Notes: generated by a model not told the origin, from the sequence alone. A DNA stretch of 64,000 nt from VAZQ01 sp963712565 (GCA_963712565.1 CAVQIP010000027.1:11280-75279), one strand, 5' to 3'. Positions 17,996 to 26,834 are shown, counted from the first letter of the stretch. Program-made: numbers and translations.

Positions 17996-20900
17996 TTACA
18001 CCGCCTCGACCGCCACCACTCCGGGCACCGCCTTGATGGCGCCGGCGATCTGGGGAGAGACCTTGAACCGCCCTGGCAGCTTGACTTCGACCTCGGTCCC
18101 CTCGCCCAGCATCAGCACGAGGGCGACCTCGCCGTTGTCCAGGGTGGAACGGGCGGGTTCGGGGCCTTCGAGCCGCTTGGCGACGCTCTCGATCGGCGCC
18201 TCGGCGCGCAAAAACACGCGCAGTCCCTTGGAAAGCTTGGCCGCCGCCTGATCGAGCGGCTCAACCATCTGGATGCGCGCGCGCACGTCGTCGCCTTGCA
18301 ATTCCGCAGAAAGCATCAGCAGCACCGCGGCTCCGGGCTCCAGCAAGTCGCGAAACTGCGCCAACCCTTCGGAGAAGACGACCGCCTCGTAATGTCCGGT
18401 CGGGTCGGAAAGCCCGATGATGCCCATCTTGCTGCCGGTTCGCGTGCGCCGCTCCGTGCGGGCCACCACGGTGCCGGCGACACGACCCGCGCTCGCGCCC
18501 GCACGCACCGCGCGCGCAAACTCGGCCCACGATTGCACCCGCATGCGCTTGAGCGTGGCGGCGTAATCATCGAGCGGGTGGCCGGTGAGGAAAAAGCCGA
18601 TGGCATCGAACTCTTTCTGTAGCCGCTCGGCGGGCAGCCAGGGCTCGATATTGGCAAGCGAAAGCGACGTGCGCGCCGATCCGCCGCCGAACAGTTCCGA
18701 TTGTCCCACGGCGATGTCATCGTGCGCGCGCTGCGCAGTCGCGAGCATCGCGTCAACGGCCGCGAACACGCGTGCACGATTGCCTTCGAGCCCATCGAAG
18801 GCGCCGGCGCCGGCAAGGCTCTCCAACACCCGCTTGTTCACCGCCCGTGGATTGATGCGACCGGCGAAATCAGACAGGTCTTCGAACGCCCGACCGCCGC
18901 GCGCCTCGACGATCGCTTCGACCGCTTGGCGTCCGACGCCCTTGAGGGCCGCAAGCGCATAATGGATGGTGCCGCCCTCCACCTCGAAGGCCACGCCCGA
19001 GCGGTTGATCGACGGCGGTTCGACCTTGACGCCGAGGCGCTCGGCCTCGGCCCGAAACTCCGAGAGCTTGTCGGTATTGCCCATGTCGAGGGTCATGGAG
19101 GCGGCGAGAAACTCGACGGGGTAATTCGCCTTCATATAGGCGGTCTGGTACGCGACCAGCGCGTAGGCCGCGGCATGGCTCTTGTTGAAGCCGTAATCAG
19201 CAAAGCGCTCGAGCAGTTCGAAGATCATTTCGGCCTGCCCGCGTTCGATGTCGCGCTCGACGCAGCCGGACACGAAGCGGCTGCGTTGTTTCTGCATTTC
19301 GCTGCGGATTTTCTTTCCCATCGCGCGCCGCAAGAGGTCGGCCTCGCCGAGCGAATAACCCGCCAGGATTTGCGCCGCCTGCATCACCTGTTCCTGGTAG
19401 ACGATGACGCCGAAGGTCTCGCGCAGGACCGGTTCCAGCTTGGGATGGATGTAGTCGGGCTCCTCCATCCGGTGCTTGCGCGCACAGTAGGTCGGGATAT
19501 TGGCCATCGGGCCTGGCCGGTAGAGCGCAACTAACGCGATGATGTCCTCGAAGCGGTCCGGCCGCATGTCGAGCAAGGCGCGCCGCATGCCTTGGCTTTC
19601 CAGTTGGAAGATCCCGACCGCCTCGGCGCGCGCGAGCATGGCGTAGGTTCGTTCGTTATCGAGCGGGATGGCCGCCAGATCGATCTCGACGCCGCGCTTG
19701 CGCAGGAGCGTTATCGCCGTTTGCAGCACCGTGAGCGTCTTGAGCCCGAGAAAATCGAACTTCACGAGGCCCGCCTGCTCGACCCATTTCATGTTGAACT
19801 GGGTCACCGGCATGTTCGATTTGGGATCGCGGTAGAGCGGCACCATTTCGGTCAACGGCCGCTCGCCGATGACGATGCCGGCCGCGTGGGTCGAGGCGTG
19901 GCGGTGGAGCCCTTCAAGCTTTTGCGCGATGTCGAAGGCGCGGGCGACCACCGGGTCGCTGTCGCGCGCCGCCTGCAGGCGCGGCTCATCTTCGATCGCT
20001 CGGCCGAGCGTGACGGGATTGAGCGGGTTCTGAGGCACGAGCTTGCAGAATTTGTCGACCTGACCGTACGGCATTTGCAACACCCGCCCGACATCGCGCA
20101 GCACGCCGCGTGCCTGCAGCGTGCCGAAGGTGATGATTTGCGCCACGCGGTCGCGGCCGTAGCGTTCCTGCACGTAACCGATGACCTCGTCGCGGCGGTC
20201 CTGGCAGAAATCGATGTCGAAATCGGGCATCGACACGCGCTCGGGATTGAGGAAGCGCTCGAACAGCAGCCCGAAACGAATCGGATCGAGATCGGTGATG
20301 GTGAGCGCGTAGGAGACGAGCGAGCCCGCTCCCGAGCCCCGCCCCGGCCCGACCGGTATGGCGTGCGCCTTTGCCCACTGGATGAAGTCCGAGACGATCA
20401 GGAAGTAGCCGGGATATTTCATCCCTTCGATCACGTTGAGCTCGAAGGCCAATCGCTCGCGGTATTCCTCGACGCTGCGACCGGGCGCCACTCCATGCGC
20501 CTTGATCCGCAGTTCCAGCCCGGCCTGGGCGCGCTTGCGCAACTCCGCCGCCTCGTCGACCGTGGCGCCCGCGCTGCCGACCGAGAACCGCGGCAGGATC
20601 GGGGCCTGCACCTGTGGCCGGAATGCGCAGCGCCTCGCGATCTCCACGGTAGAGGCGAGCGCCTCGGGAACATCCGCAAACAGTTCGGCCATCTCCGCGC
20701 GCGTCTTGAACCGGTGTTCGGGCGTGAGCTGGCGTCGGTCGGTCTCGACCACCAGCCGACCCTCGGCGATGCAGATGAGCGCGTCATGGGCCTCGTAGTC
20801 TTCTCGACGCGCGAACAACGGCTCGTTGGTGGCAACCAGCGGAATGCCGCGCCCGTAGGCCAGCGCGATGAGAGCGGGCTCGGCCATGCGTTCGGCCCCG

Positions 20901-21448
20901 CTACCGTGGCGCTGCAGTTCGATATACAGCCGGCCGCCGAACAGCCGCGCCAGCGTCTCGCAGCGCTCGTCCGCGAGGTGGCCCTGTCCGGCGACGATCG
21001 CCGTATCGAGCGGCCCGCCCGGACCGCCGCTCAATGCGATCAAGCCCTCAGTCTCGGTCTCGAGCCAGGCGAGCTTGATGTGCGGCTGCTCGTTCGGCTC
21101 CGTCTCGAGGAAGGCGCGCGAATTGAGCCGCATCAGGCTGCGGTAGCCGTTTTCGCGCGCGGCCAGCAGAACGATGCGCGGGCGTTGTAGTAGCGGGGCC
21201 GCGCCGACGCGCGGGCCCGCGTCCTGGTCGGCAAAATCGACCGCGAGCGCACAGCCGACGATGGGCTGGATGCCGACGCCCGCCATCTTGTCGGAGAATT
21301 CGAGCGCACCGAACATGTTGTCGGAGTCGGTGAGCGCCAAAGCCGGCTGCCGGTCGGCTTTGGCGAGCTCGGCCAGCCGCGCGATCGTCAACGCACCTTC
21401 GAGCAGGGAATAGGAAGAGTGCACATGCAGATGGACGAAGCCGGGCAT
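17996..21448 (-). CDS. dnaE: DNA polymerase III alpha subunit (replicative DnaE1 type)
   Basis: A 1150-aa C-family polymerase, the catalytic subunit of the replicative holoenzyme. The PHP domain begins FVHLHVHSSYSLLEGALT. The palm carries GPGRGSGAGSLVSYALTITD and MPDFDIDFCQDRRDEVIGY with catalytic aspartates. The tandem helix-hairpin-helix and OB domains are recognisable toward the C-terminus (YALAALKGVGRQAVEAIV, VQSWAEFARAVRAGASAG). The length and motifs fit DnaE1 rather than the shorter error-prone DnaE2. It lies 154 bases downstream of the small SOS-type gene on the same strand, so read-through from that promoter is possible. Confidence 0.96.
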   Translation of the reverse strand: MPGFVHLHVHSSYSLLEGALTIARLAELAKADRQPALALTDSDNMFGALEFSDKMAGVGIQPIVGCALAVDFADQDAGPRVGAAPLLQRPRIVLLAARENGYRSLMRLNSRAFLETEPNEQPHIKLAWLETETEGLIALSGGPGGPLDTAIVAGQGHLADERCETLARLFGGRLYIELQRHGSGAERMAEPALIALAYGRGIPLVATNEPLFARREDYEAHDALICIAEGRLVVETDRRQLTPEHRFKTRAEMAELFADVPEALASTVEIARRCAFRPQVQAPILPRFSVGSAGATVDEAAELRKRAQAGLELRIKAHGVAPGRSVEEYRERLAFELNVIEGMKYPGYFLIVSDFIQWAKAHAIPVGPGRGSGAGSLVSYALTITDLDPIRFGLLFERFLNPERVSMPDFDIDFCQDRRDEVIGYVQERYGRDRVAQIITFGTLQARGVLRDVGRVLQMPYGQVDKFCKLVPQNPLNPVTLGRAIEDEPRLQAARDSDPVVARAFDIAQKLEGLHRHASTHAAGIVIGERPLTEMVPLYRDPKSNMPVTQFNMKWVEQAGLVKFDFLGLKTLTVLQTAITLLRKRGVEIDLAAIPLDNERTYAMLARAEAVGIFQLESQGMRRALLDMRPDRFEDIIALVALYRPGPMANIPTYCARKHRMEEPDYIHPKLEPVLRETFGVIVYQEQVMQAAQILAGYSLGEADLLRRAMGKKIRSEMQKQRSRFVSGCVERDIERGQAEMIFELLERFADYGFNKSHAAAYALVAYQTAYMKANYPVEFLAASMTLDMGNTDKLSEFRAEAERLGVKVEPPSINRSGVAFEVEGGTIHYALAALKGVGRQAVEAIVEARGGRAFEDLSDFAGRINPRAVNKRVLESLAGAGAFDGLEGNRARVFAAVDAMLATAQRAHDDIAVGQSELFGGGSARTSLSLANIEPWLPAERLQKEFDAIGFFLTGHPLDDYAATLKRMRVQSWAEFARAVRAGASAGRVAGTVVARTERRTRTGSKMGIIGLSDPTGHYEAVVFSEGLAQFRDLLEPGAAVLLMLSAELQGDDVRARIQMVEPLDQAAAKLSKGLRVFLRAEAPIESVAKRLEGPEPARSTLDNGEVALVLMLGEGTEVEVKLPGRFKVSPQIAGAIKAVPGVVAVEAV

Positions 21449-21602
21449 TCAATCCCCGCGATTCTCGGTGCAGTGCGAATGTGGCGGTCGCTGCCAGCGC
21501 TGTCCACCGCGACGGCAATTTGCGGAAATCGGATGTCGCTTATCCCCAGGCTGTCGTCCTGCGACGTTCGGGCTCGGGATAGCTCTCGGCGTTTGTCCCG
21601 CC

Positions 21603-21701
21603 TCAGATCGACGCGATAACCTGCGCCCAGATCGCGACCATGCCCAGAAACAGCGCCAGCGAGGCCAAGGTGGCGGCTTCTTCAACGACGGCGCGGACCA
21701 T
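21603..21701 (-). CDS. Tiny single-span membrane peptide under LexA-type control
   Basis: A 32-codon frame begins at ATG 21701 with GAGGAG spaced 7 bases upstream. The peptide starts MVRAVVEEAA and continues into a hydrophobic segment, LASLALFLGMVAIWAQVIA, that spans a membrane once. A longer frame starting at 21803 exists but would run through the promoter. The promoter ahead of it (-35 21762-21767, -10 21738-21743) is overlapped by two LexA-type direct repeats. In size, topology and control it resembles SidA of Caulobacter, a 29-aa SOS-induced membrane inhibitor of cell division. That functional link is inference only. dnaE follows downstream. Confidence 0.7.
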   Translation of the reverse strand: MVRAVVEEAATLASLALFLGMVAIWAQVIASI

Positions 21702-21725
21702 GCGTGTACTCCTCGGGACGGCTAA

Positions 21726-21758
21726 GAACAAGCCATGAACATAGTTCATGTTATGTTC
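21726..21758. promoter_or_regulatory. Paired LexA-type SOS boxes (GAAC-N7-GAAC / GTTC-N7-GTTC)
   Basis: On the plus strand GAAC occurs at 21726 and 21737 with exactly 7 bases between, and GTTC at 21744 and 21755 with exactly 7 bases between. The two direct repeats are mirror images separated by 3 bases (ATA). GTTC-N7-GTTC is the established LexA operator of alphaproteobacteria, and its complement is GAAC-N7-GAAC. The pair covers the -10 box, the spacer and the likely start of transcription of the 32-aa peptide gene. Two full boxes side by side imply tight, cooperative repression. Confidence 0.7.
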
Positions 21759-21767
21759 CAAAGTCAA
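21738..21767 (-). promoter_or_regulatory. Promoter of the 32-aa membrane peptide gene
   Basis: On the minus strand TTGACT (21762-21767) and TATGTT (21738-21743) are 18 bases apart. The GTTC-N7-GTTC box occupies most of the spacer. The expected start is near 21731, giving a leader of about 30 bases to ATG 21701. Confidence 0.55.
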
Positions 21768-22118
21768 GCAGCAGTTGGGTTCTTTGGTTAAAGGCGGAAC
21801 CAAGCCCAGCTAGAGACGCAGCACATCGCGCGCATATTGGTGACATGGGCGCCGAGCCTGGCAAGCGTTCGCAGGCCTCCGATCAACTGGGCGGGCCCGC
21901 CGCCGATGCCGCGGTCGGCGGGGTCGCGGATCGGTCGCCGTCGCCGGCGCGGCCGCGCTTCAGCTTCTACATCGACGTTTTCGGCCACTGCAATTTGCGT
22001 CGAGAACGCGCATCGTTCACGGGGAGCAGCGAAGAGCGGGGTCGACGTTCCGGACGAAGTCCGCCGGGCAGCGGCCTGAATGATCTGCGCTCGCGGCGGT
22101 TCTGAGGACGGTTTCGAT
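21768..22118. other. Intergenic stretch, no supported gene
   Basis: This stretch lies between the SOS-type promoter and the first DUF3551 gene. A 179-codon minus frame here is Arg/Pro/Ala-rich, overlaps the DUF3551 gene in another phase and has no motif, so it is treated as a GC-rich artefact. No terminator hairpin was noticed. Confidence 0.4.
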
Positions 22119-22394
22119 TTAGCGCGTCCGGGACCGCTGGCGGTCGCCACCGCCTGGGGCTTGGCCGTGCTCTCCGTACTGCAGGTACCAGGGATTCTGG
22201 TAGCAATAGGCACCGTTGCCGCGCGCCGTCTCCATGCATTGTTCGAACGAGTAAAAGGTGCAGCTCGTCGTTCCGCTGTATCCGCCGAGGTATTGGACGC
22301 ACCAGGGCCGATAAATCTCCGCGGCACTGGGACGAGCTCCGACCGCCGCCAGCGCGGTCAGCGCGGCGGCCATGGAAAAAACAACCCGGATCAT
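22119..22394 (-). CDS. Small secreted Cys-rich protein, DUF3551 family (copy 2 of a tandem pair)
   Basis: A 91-aa protein. The signal peptide is MIRVVFSMAAALTALAAVGA with cleavage near SAAE. The mature part has the DUF3551 layout: YRPWCVQYLGG, then TTSCTFYSFEQCMETARGNG, then YCYQNPWY. ATG 22394 was chosen because GGAGG lies about 10 bases upstream; a GTG two codons earlier is an alternative. The family is common in Bradyrhizobium relatives. Its function is unknown, and the four cysteines suggest disulphides in the periplasm. It is paralogous to the gene at 22465-22737. Confidence 0.75.
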   Translation of the reverse strand: MIRVVFSMAAALTALAAVGARPSAAEIYRPWCVQYLGGYSGTTSCTFYSFEQCMETARGNGAYCYQNPWYLQYGEHGQAPGGGDRQRSRTR

Positions 22395-22464
22395 TGTCAC
22401 GGTGAACCTCCAAGCATCACACGACTCGCTCGACCTCGCGAATTCGCGCGCAGCCGCCCGTGCC

Positions 22465-22737
22465 CTATCGCCGCCTCGGTTGCGCACCCTGACCGGTCGT
22501 TTCGGACCCTTTTGGTCCGTCGCCATATCGCAGGTACCATGGATTCTGGACGCAGACGCCGCCGTTCCCGCGCGCCGTCAGCATGCACTGCTCGTAGGAG
22601 GTAAAGGCGCAGCTCACGCCGTCATGCGGGTAGTCGACGCACCAGGGCCGGTAAACCTCGGCGGTGCTCGGACGAGCATCGACCGCCGCCAGCGCGGCAA
22701 ACGCGATGACCATGCAAGCAGCAGCACGGATGATCAT
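22465..22737 (-). CDS. Small secreted Cys-rich protein, DUF3551 family (copy 1 of a tandem pair)
   Basis: A 90-aa protein with a signal peptide (MIIRAAACMVIAFAALAAV) and the same cysteine layout as the neighbour at 22119: YRPWCVDYPHDG, VSCAFTSYEQCMLTARGNGG, VCVQNPWYLRYG. GGAGGT lies 9 bases upstream of ATG 22737. The pair look like a tandem gene duplication that has since diverged: the motif skeleton is kept while most other residues differ. Function is unknown. Confidence 0.75.
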   Translation of the reverse strand: MIIRAAACMVIAFAALAAVDARPSTAEVYRPWCVDYPHDGVSCAFTSYEQCMLTARGNGGVCVQNPWYLRYGDGPKGSETTGQGAQPRRR

Positions 22738-22918
22738 CACGGGCGACCTCCAAGCGTTTCGGGCGCTCCGTTTGTGAATTTGCACGCAGGCCGGCGCGCC
22801 CTGTCGCCGCTTCGTGGCTTCGCTCCGGCTCGCGCCCGATTTAACACCCGGTGGCGCCCATTATTCCAGGGGCCAGTCTCGGTTTTCGCATTTGAGTTTC
22901 GCCGCTCTCCGCAGCTGG

Positions 22919-23662
22919 CTAGTCCAGCTCCACCACCAGCCCGTCGCGGATGGTGACACGCCGGTCCATGCGGGCGGCGATATCCATGTTGTGGGTGGCG
23001 ACGACCACAGCGAGGCCGGAAGCTTGCACCAGCTGGATCAGGGCGGAAAACACGTGATCGGAAGTGTGCGGGTCGAGGTTGCCCGTCGGCTCGTCGGCCA
23101 GCAGAATACGCGGCGCATTGGCGACCGCGCGCGCGATCGCAACCCGTTGCTGCTCGCCGCCGGAGAGCTCCGCCGGCCGGTGCGTGAGGCGCTCCTTAAG
23201 CCCGAGATAGCCGAGCAGGTCGGTGGCGCGGCGAGTGGCTTCGGGACGCGACAAGCCGCGGACCATCTGCGGCATGATCACGTTCTCGATCGCCGAGAAT
23301 TCCATCAGCAGGTGGTGAAATTGATAGATGAAGCCGATCTCGACCCGGCGGATGCGCGTGCGCTCGGCGTCGGAGAGGCGGGAGGTGGCAATCTGATCGA
23401 CATAGACCTCGCCAGCGTCCGGCTGCTCGAGCAGGCCGGCAACGTGCAGGAGCGTCGACTTCCCGGCGCCAGAGGGCGCGACCAGGGCAACAGACTGTCC
23501 CGGCCAGATCGCGAGCTCGGCGCCCTTGAGGATTTCCAGGGTTACGTCGCCTTGGCGATAGTGCCGATCGATCCCGTGCAGAAAGAGAATCGCAGGTTCT
23601 TCCGCGCCCGTCGCGACGCCGACCTCGGCCGTGGCTTCGCCGTTGACCGCCGCGTCACTCAT
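22919..23662 (-). CDS. lolD: Lipoprotein-releasing ABC transporter ATPase LolD
   Basis: A 247-aa ABC ATPase that powers release of outer-membrane lipoproteins from the inner membrane to LolA. Walker A APSGAGKS is at 62-69, and the Q-loop region reads GFIYQFHHLLMEFSA. The signature is LSGGEQQR, Walker B is ILLADEP, and the switch histidine is in ATHN. It overlaps the end of lolC by 8 bases, so the pair is coupled. Confidence 0.94.
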   Translation of the reverse strand: MSDAAVNGEATAEVGVATGAEEPAILFLHGIDRHYRQGDVTLEILKGAELAIWPGQSVALVAPSGAGKSTLLHVAGLLEQPDAGEVYVDQIATSRLSDAERTRIRRVEIGFIYQFHHLLMEFSAIENVIMPQMVRGLSRPEATRRATDLLGYLGLKERLTHRPAELSGGEQQRVAIARAVANAPRILLADEPTGNLDPHTSDHVFSALIQLVQASGLAVVVATHNMDIAARMDRRVTIRDGLVVELD

Positions 23663-24938
23663 AGCGCAGCGCCTCGACCGGATCGAGGCGCGCGGCGCGC
23701 CACGCTGGATATAGCGTCGCCAACAGCGACAGCGCGAGCGCCATCACCACCACCGCCGTGGTCTCGCCGGCATCGAGGTCGGCGGGCAGCTTCGACAGGA
23801 AATAGAGCTCGGGCGAGAACAGCTCAGTATTCGTCAACCAGGACAGAAACCGGCGTATCGATTCAATGTTGAGGCACACCAAAAGCGCCAGCAAGAAGCC
23901 CACGAGCGTACCGACAACGCCGACCGAGGCTCCGGTCATCATGAACACCCGCAAGATCGCGCCTTGGGTGACACCCATGGTGCGCAGAATTCCAATGTCG
24001 CGTCCCTTGTCCTTCACCAGCATGATCAGGCCGGACGTGATGTTGAACGCCGCCACGATGACGATGATCGTCAAGATGAGAAACATCACGTTGCGCTCGA
24101 CCTGCAGCGCATTGAAGAAAGTGGAATTGCGCTGACGCCAATCGACGAGGAAAACCGGCCGGGCGGCAGTCTCGGTGACGAGCTTGCGGTAGCGGTCGAT
24201 CTGGTCCGGCTTGTCGACATAAACCTCGATGGCGGTGACGTCGCCGGCGCGGTTGAAATAGGCCTGCGCCTCCGGCAGCGGCATGAACACGAAGGCGGAG
24301 TCGTATTCCGACATGCCGACCTCGAAAACCGCGGCGATTCTGTAGGCCTTGATGCGCGGGGTCGTGCCCATCGGCGTCACCGCCCCGCGCGGAGCGACGA
24401 GCGTCACGCTGTCGCCCACCCGCAGCGACAATTGATCAGCGAGCCTGCGTCCGATCGCCACCCCCTGCCCTTCGTCGAAGCCTTCGAGCGTGCCCTGGCG
24501 GATGTTGTTGGCGACCGAGGGCAGCTTGGCGAGATCGGCTGCGCGCACGCCACGCACCAACACGCCGGAGGCATTGAACGGCGAGGAGGCGAGTGCCTGG
24601 CCTTCGACGATGGGCGCGGCGAGTATTACGCCCGGCAGCTTGGAAATGCGTTCGGCAACCACCTGCCAATCAGTCAGCGGCTGCTCCAGCGGCTGGATCA
24701 GCAGATGGCCGTTGAGGCCCAAAATCTTGTCGAGCAGCTCCTTGCGGAAGCCATTCATCACCGCCATCACGATGATCAAGGTGGCGACGCCGAGCATGAT
24801 GCCGAGGAAGGAGAACCCGGCATTGACCGAGATGAATCCCTCCTGCCGTCGCGCCCGCAAATAGCGTAGCGACAGCATCCATTCGAACGGCGCGAAGGGG
24901 TGGGTCCTGCTCGGCTCGCTCATCAGAGTCTTCCCCAT
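23655..24938 (-). CDS. lolC: Lipoprotein-releasing ABC transporter permease (LolC/LolE family, probably LolF-like)
   Basis: A 427-aa permease. The first membrane segment includes FSFLGIMLGVATLIIVMAVMNGFRKELLDKILG, written here only as a landmark region (about residues 42-75). A large periplasmic MacB-like domain follows, and three further membrane segments lie at the C-terminus (around LILTIIVIVAAFNI, VGTLVGFLLALLV and VVVMALALSLLATLYP). Only one permease gene accompanies lolD. In alphaproteobacteria a single LolF-type permease serves in place of separate LolC and LolE, and that is the likely arrangement here. Confidence 0.92.
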   Translation of the reverse strand: MGKTLMSEPSRTHPFAPFEWMLSLRYLRARRQEGFISVNAGFSFLGIMLGVATLIIVMAVMNGFRKELLDKILGLNGHLLIQPLEQPLTDWQVVAERISKLPGVILAAPIVEGQALASSPFNASGVLVRGVRAADLAKLPSVANNIRQGTLEGFDEGQGVAIGRRLADQLSLRVGDSVTLVAPRGAVTPMGTTPRIKAYRIAAVFEVGMSEYDSAFVFMPLPEAQAYFNRAGDVTAIEVYVDKPDQIDRYRKLVTETAARPVFLVDWRQRNSTFFNALQVERNVMFLILTIIVIVAAFNITSGLIMLVKDKGRDIGILRTMGVTQGAILRVFMMTGASVGVVGTLVGFLLALLVCLNIESIRRFLSWLTNTELFSPELYFLSKLPADLDAGETTAVVVMALALSLLATLYPAWRAARLDPVEALRYE

Positions 24939-25007
24939 TTCCCGATTTCACACGATTCTGGCCGTTTCAGGCCCTATCCGGCCAGTGCGAAGCCGGTAAA
25001 AGGCAAA

Positions 25008-26330
25008 TCATGGCGCCAGCCGAGCGATCGCATCGGCTGAGTCCATCAGCTCGCGGCTGCCGTCGGCCCGCTTCTTGAGCTCGACCTTGCCCTCGGCAAG
25101 CCCCTTCGGCCCGATCAGGATCTGCCAGGGAATGCCGATCAGGTCGGCGGCGGCGAATTTCGCGCCCGGCCGCTGGTCGCGATCGTCGTACAGCACCTCG
25201 ACCCCCTTGGCGGTCAGCTCACGGTAGAGCTGCTCGCAGGCGGCGTCGGTGTCGGCGCCGCCCTGTTTGAGGTTGAGGAGCGCGACCTGGAAAGGCGCCA
25301 CCGCTTCCGGCCACTTGATGCCGGCATCGTCGTGGAACGCCTCGATGATGGCGGCGACCAACCGGCTCGGCCCGATACCGTAGGAACCCATATGGACTGG
25401 ATGCTCGGCACCGTCCGGCCCGGCAACGACTGCCCTCATCGGCTCGGAATATTTGGTGCCGAAATAGAAGATATGGCCCACCTCGATGCCGCGCGCTGAC
25501 ACTTGATGCTCGGCCGATATTTTGGCGAAGGCCGCTGCATCATGCTTTTCGGAGGTCGCGGCGTAGAGCGAGGTCCACTTGTCGACGATCCCCTGCAGGC
25601 CGCGGATGTCATCGAAGTTCACATCTTCGCCGGGCACTTGGAAGTCCAGATAGTCGCGGTGGCAGTAGACTTCGCTCTCGCCGGTCGAGGCGAGGATGAT
25701 GAACTCGTGTGAAAGATTGCCGCCGATCGGGCCGCTTTCCGCCACCATCGGTATCGACTTGAGCCCCAGACGCGCGAACGTGCGCAAGTACGCCACGAAC
25801 ATTTTGTTGTAAGCGTGCTTGGCGCCCGCAAAATCGAGATCGAAGGAATAGGCGTCCTTCATCAGGAATTCCCGCGCCCGCATCAGGCCGAAGCGAGGAC
25901 GCACCTCGTCGCGGAACTTCCACTGGATGTGGTACAGATTGAGCGGAAGGTCCTTATATGAGCGAACGTAAGCGCGGAAGACCTCGGTAATCATCTCCTC
26001 GTTGGTCGGACCGTAGAGCATGTCGCGCTCATGTCGGTCCCGGATGCGCAGCATCTCCTTGCCGTAATCGTCGTAGCGTCCGCTCTCGCGCCAAAGCTCC
26101 GCCGGCTGGATGGTGGGCATCAGCATTTCGATCGCGCCCGAGCGGTCCTGCTCCTCGCGCACGATCCGGCAGACCTTCTGCAGCACCCGTTGGCCGAGCG
26201 GCAGGAAGGCGTAGATGCCGGCAGCCTCCTGGCGGATCAGGCCGGCCCGCAGCATGAGCCGATGGGAAATGACCTCCGCCTCTTTCGGCGTCTCGCGCAG
26301 GATCGGCAGGAAGTAGCGGGACAGGCGCAT
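25008..26330 (-). CDS. proS: Prolyl-tRNA synthetase (short alphaproteobacterial type)
   Basis: A 440-aa class II aminoacyl-tRNA synthetase charging tRNA-Pro. The N-terminus MRLSRYFLPILRETPKEAE and the motif 2 region (YHIQWKFRDEVRPRFGLMR) are clear, as is motif 3 (SYGIGPSRLVAAIIE). The C-terminal anticodon-binding domain includes EVLYDDRDQRPGAKFAAADLIG. The insertion (editing) domain found in the roughly 570-aa E. coli type is absent, so misacylated Ala-tRNA-Pro would need editing in trans. It is transcribed toward lolC. Confidence 0.96.
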   Translation of the reverse strand: MRLSRYFLPILRETPKEAEVISHRLMLRAGLIRQEAAGIYAFLPLGQRVLQKVCRIVREEQDRSGAIEMLMPTIQPAELWRESGRYDDYGKEMLRIRDRHERDMLYGPTNEEMITEVFRAYVRSYKDLPLNLYHIQWKFRDEVRPRFGLMRAREFLMKDAYSFDLDFAGAKHAYNKMFVAYLRTFARLGLKSIPMVAESGPIGGNLSHEFIILASTGESEVYCHRDYLDFQVPGEDVNFDDIRGLQGIVDKWTSLYAATSEKHDAAAFAKISAEHQVSARGIEVGHIFYFGTKYSEPMRAVVAGPDGAEHPVHMGSYGIGPSRLVAAIIEAFHDDAGIKWPEAVAPFQVALLNLKQGGADTDAACEQLYRELTAKGVEVLYDDRDQRPGAKFAAADLIGIPWQILIGPKGLAEGKVELKKRADGSRELMDSADAIARLAP

Positions 26331-26685
26331 GATCGGTTCGGAGAATCGCTCGCGTTGGGAATGGTCGAGTGAAACCGGATCGGCGGCGAAAACACAAGGG
26401 CTATCAAAGCCTTCGGTGCCATACTTCGGCGGCTACTAGAATGCGGTGCCGCCGGTGCGTCTCTGGCCATTTCACAGTTCGACCATGTTTTACTTTCCGG
26501 TGACAATCCAGGCCAGATCGGATAGCGTCAAAGCCGCGAGGTCGAGGCGCGAACAATCTGTCGCGCCATCGGTCGCCGCGGTCCAAGTCTTGGGAGGACA
26601 AGCCGGCGCAAAAGCCGCAGCCGTCTCGATCGATAACAGAGCAATTCGAGGCGTAAGCGTAGCGTTTAGTAAATTTGCGTCTTGG

Positions 26686-26715
26686 GAGCAGGGTCTCGGC
26701 CCTGCTCGATTTTTT
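26686..26715 (+). terminator. Intrinsic terminator without an annotated upstream gene
   Basis: GAGCAGGG (26686-26693), a 6-base loop, and the perfect complement CCCTGCTC (26700-26707) are followed by GA and six T residues (26710-26715) on the plus strand. The minus strand has no T run after the hairpin, so it works only in the plus direction. The DUF3551 promoter lies downstream of it. Confidence 0.6.
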
Positions 26716-26828
26716 CCCGGATCGGCTCAGCGATTTCCGTTGGGAAGCACGCTGCCGGCCAACAAGTCCACAACGGGTTTTCTTGGTTTCGACCCGAAAT
26801 CGACGCACCAGGTTCGTTCCGCCGCTGT

Positions 26829-26834
26829 TATAAT
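26829..26834 (+). promoter_or_regulatory. -10 box for the plus-strand DUF3551 gene
   Basis: A perfect TATAAT lies 38 bases ahead of ATG 26867, inside otherwise GC-rich DNA. No clear -35 hexamer is seen at the proper distance. Confidence 0.4.
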
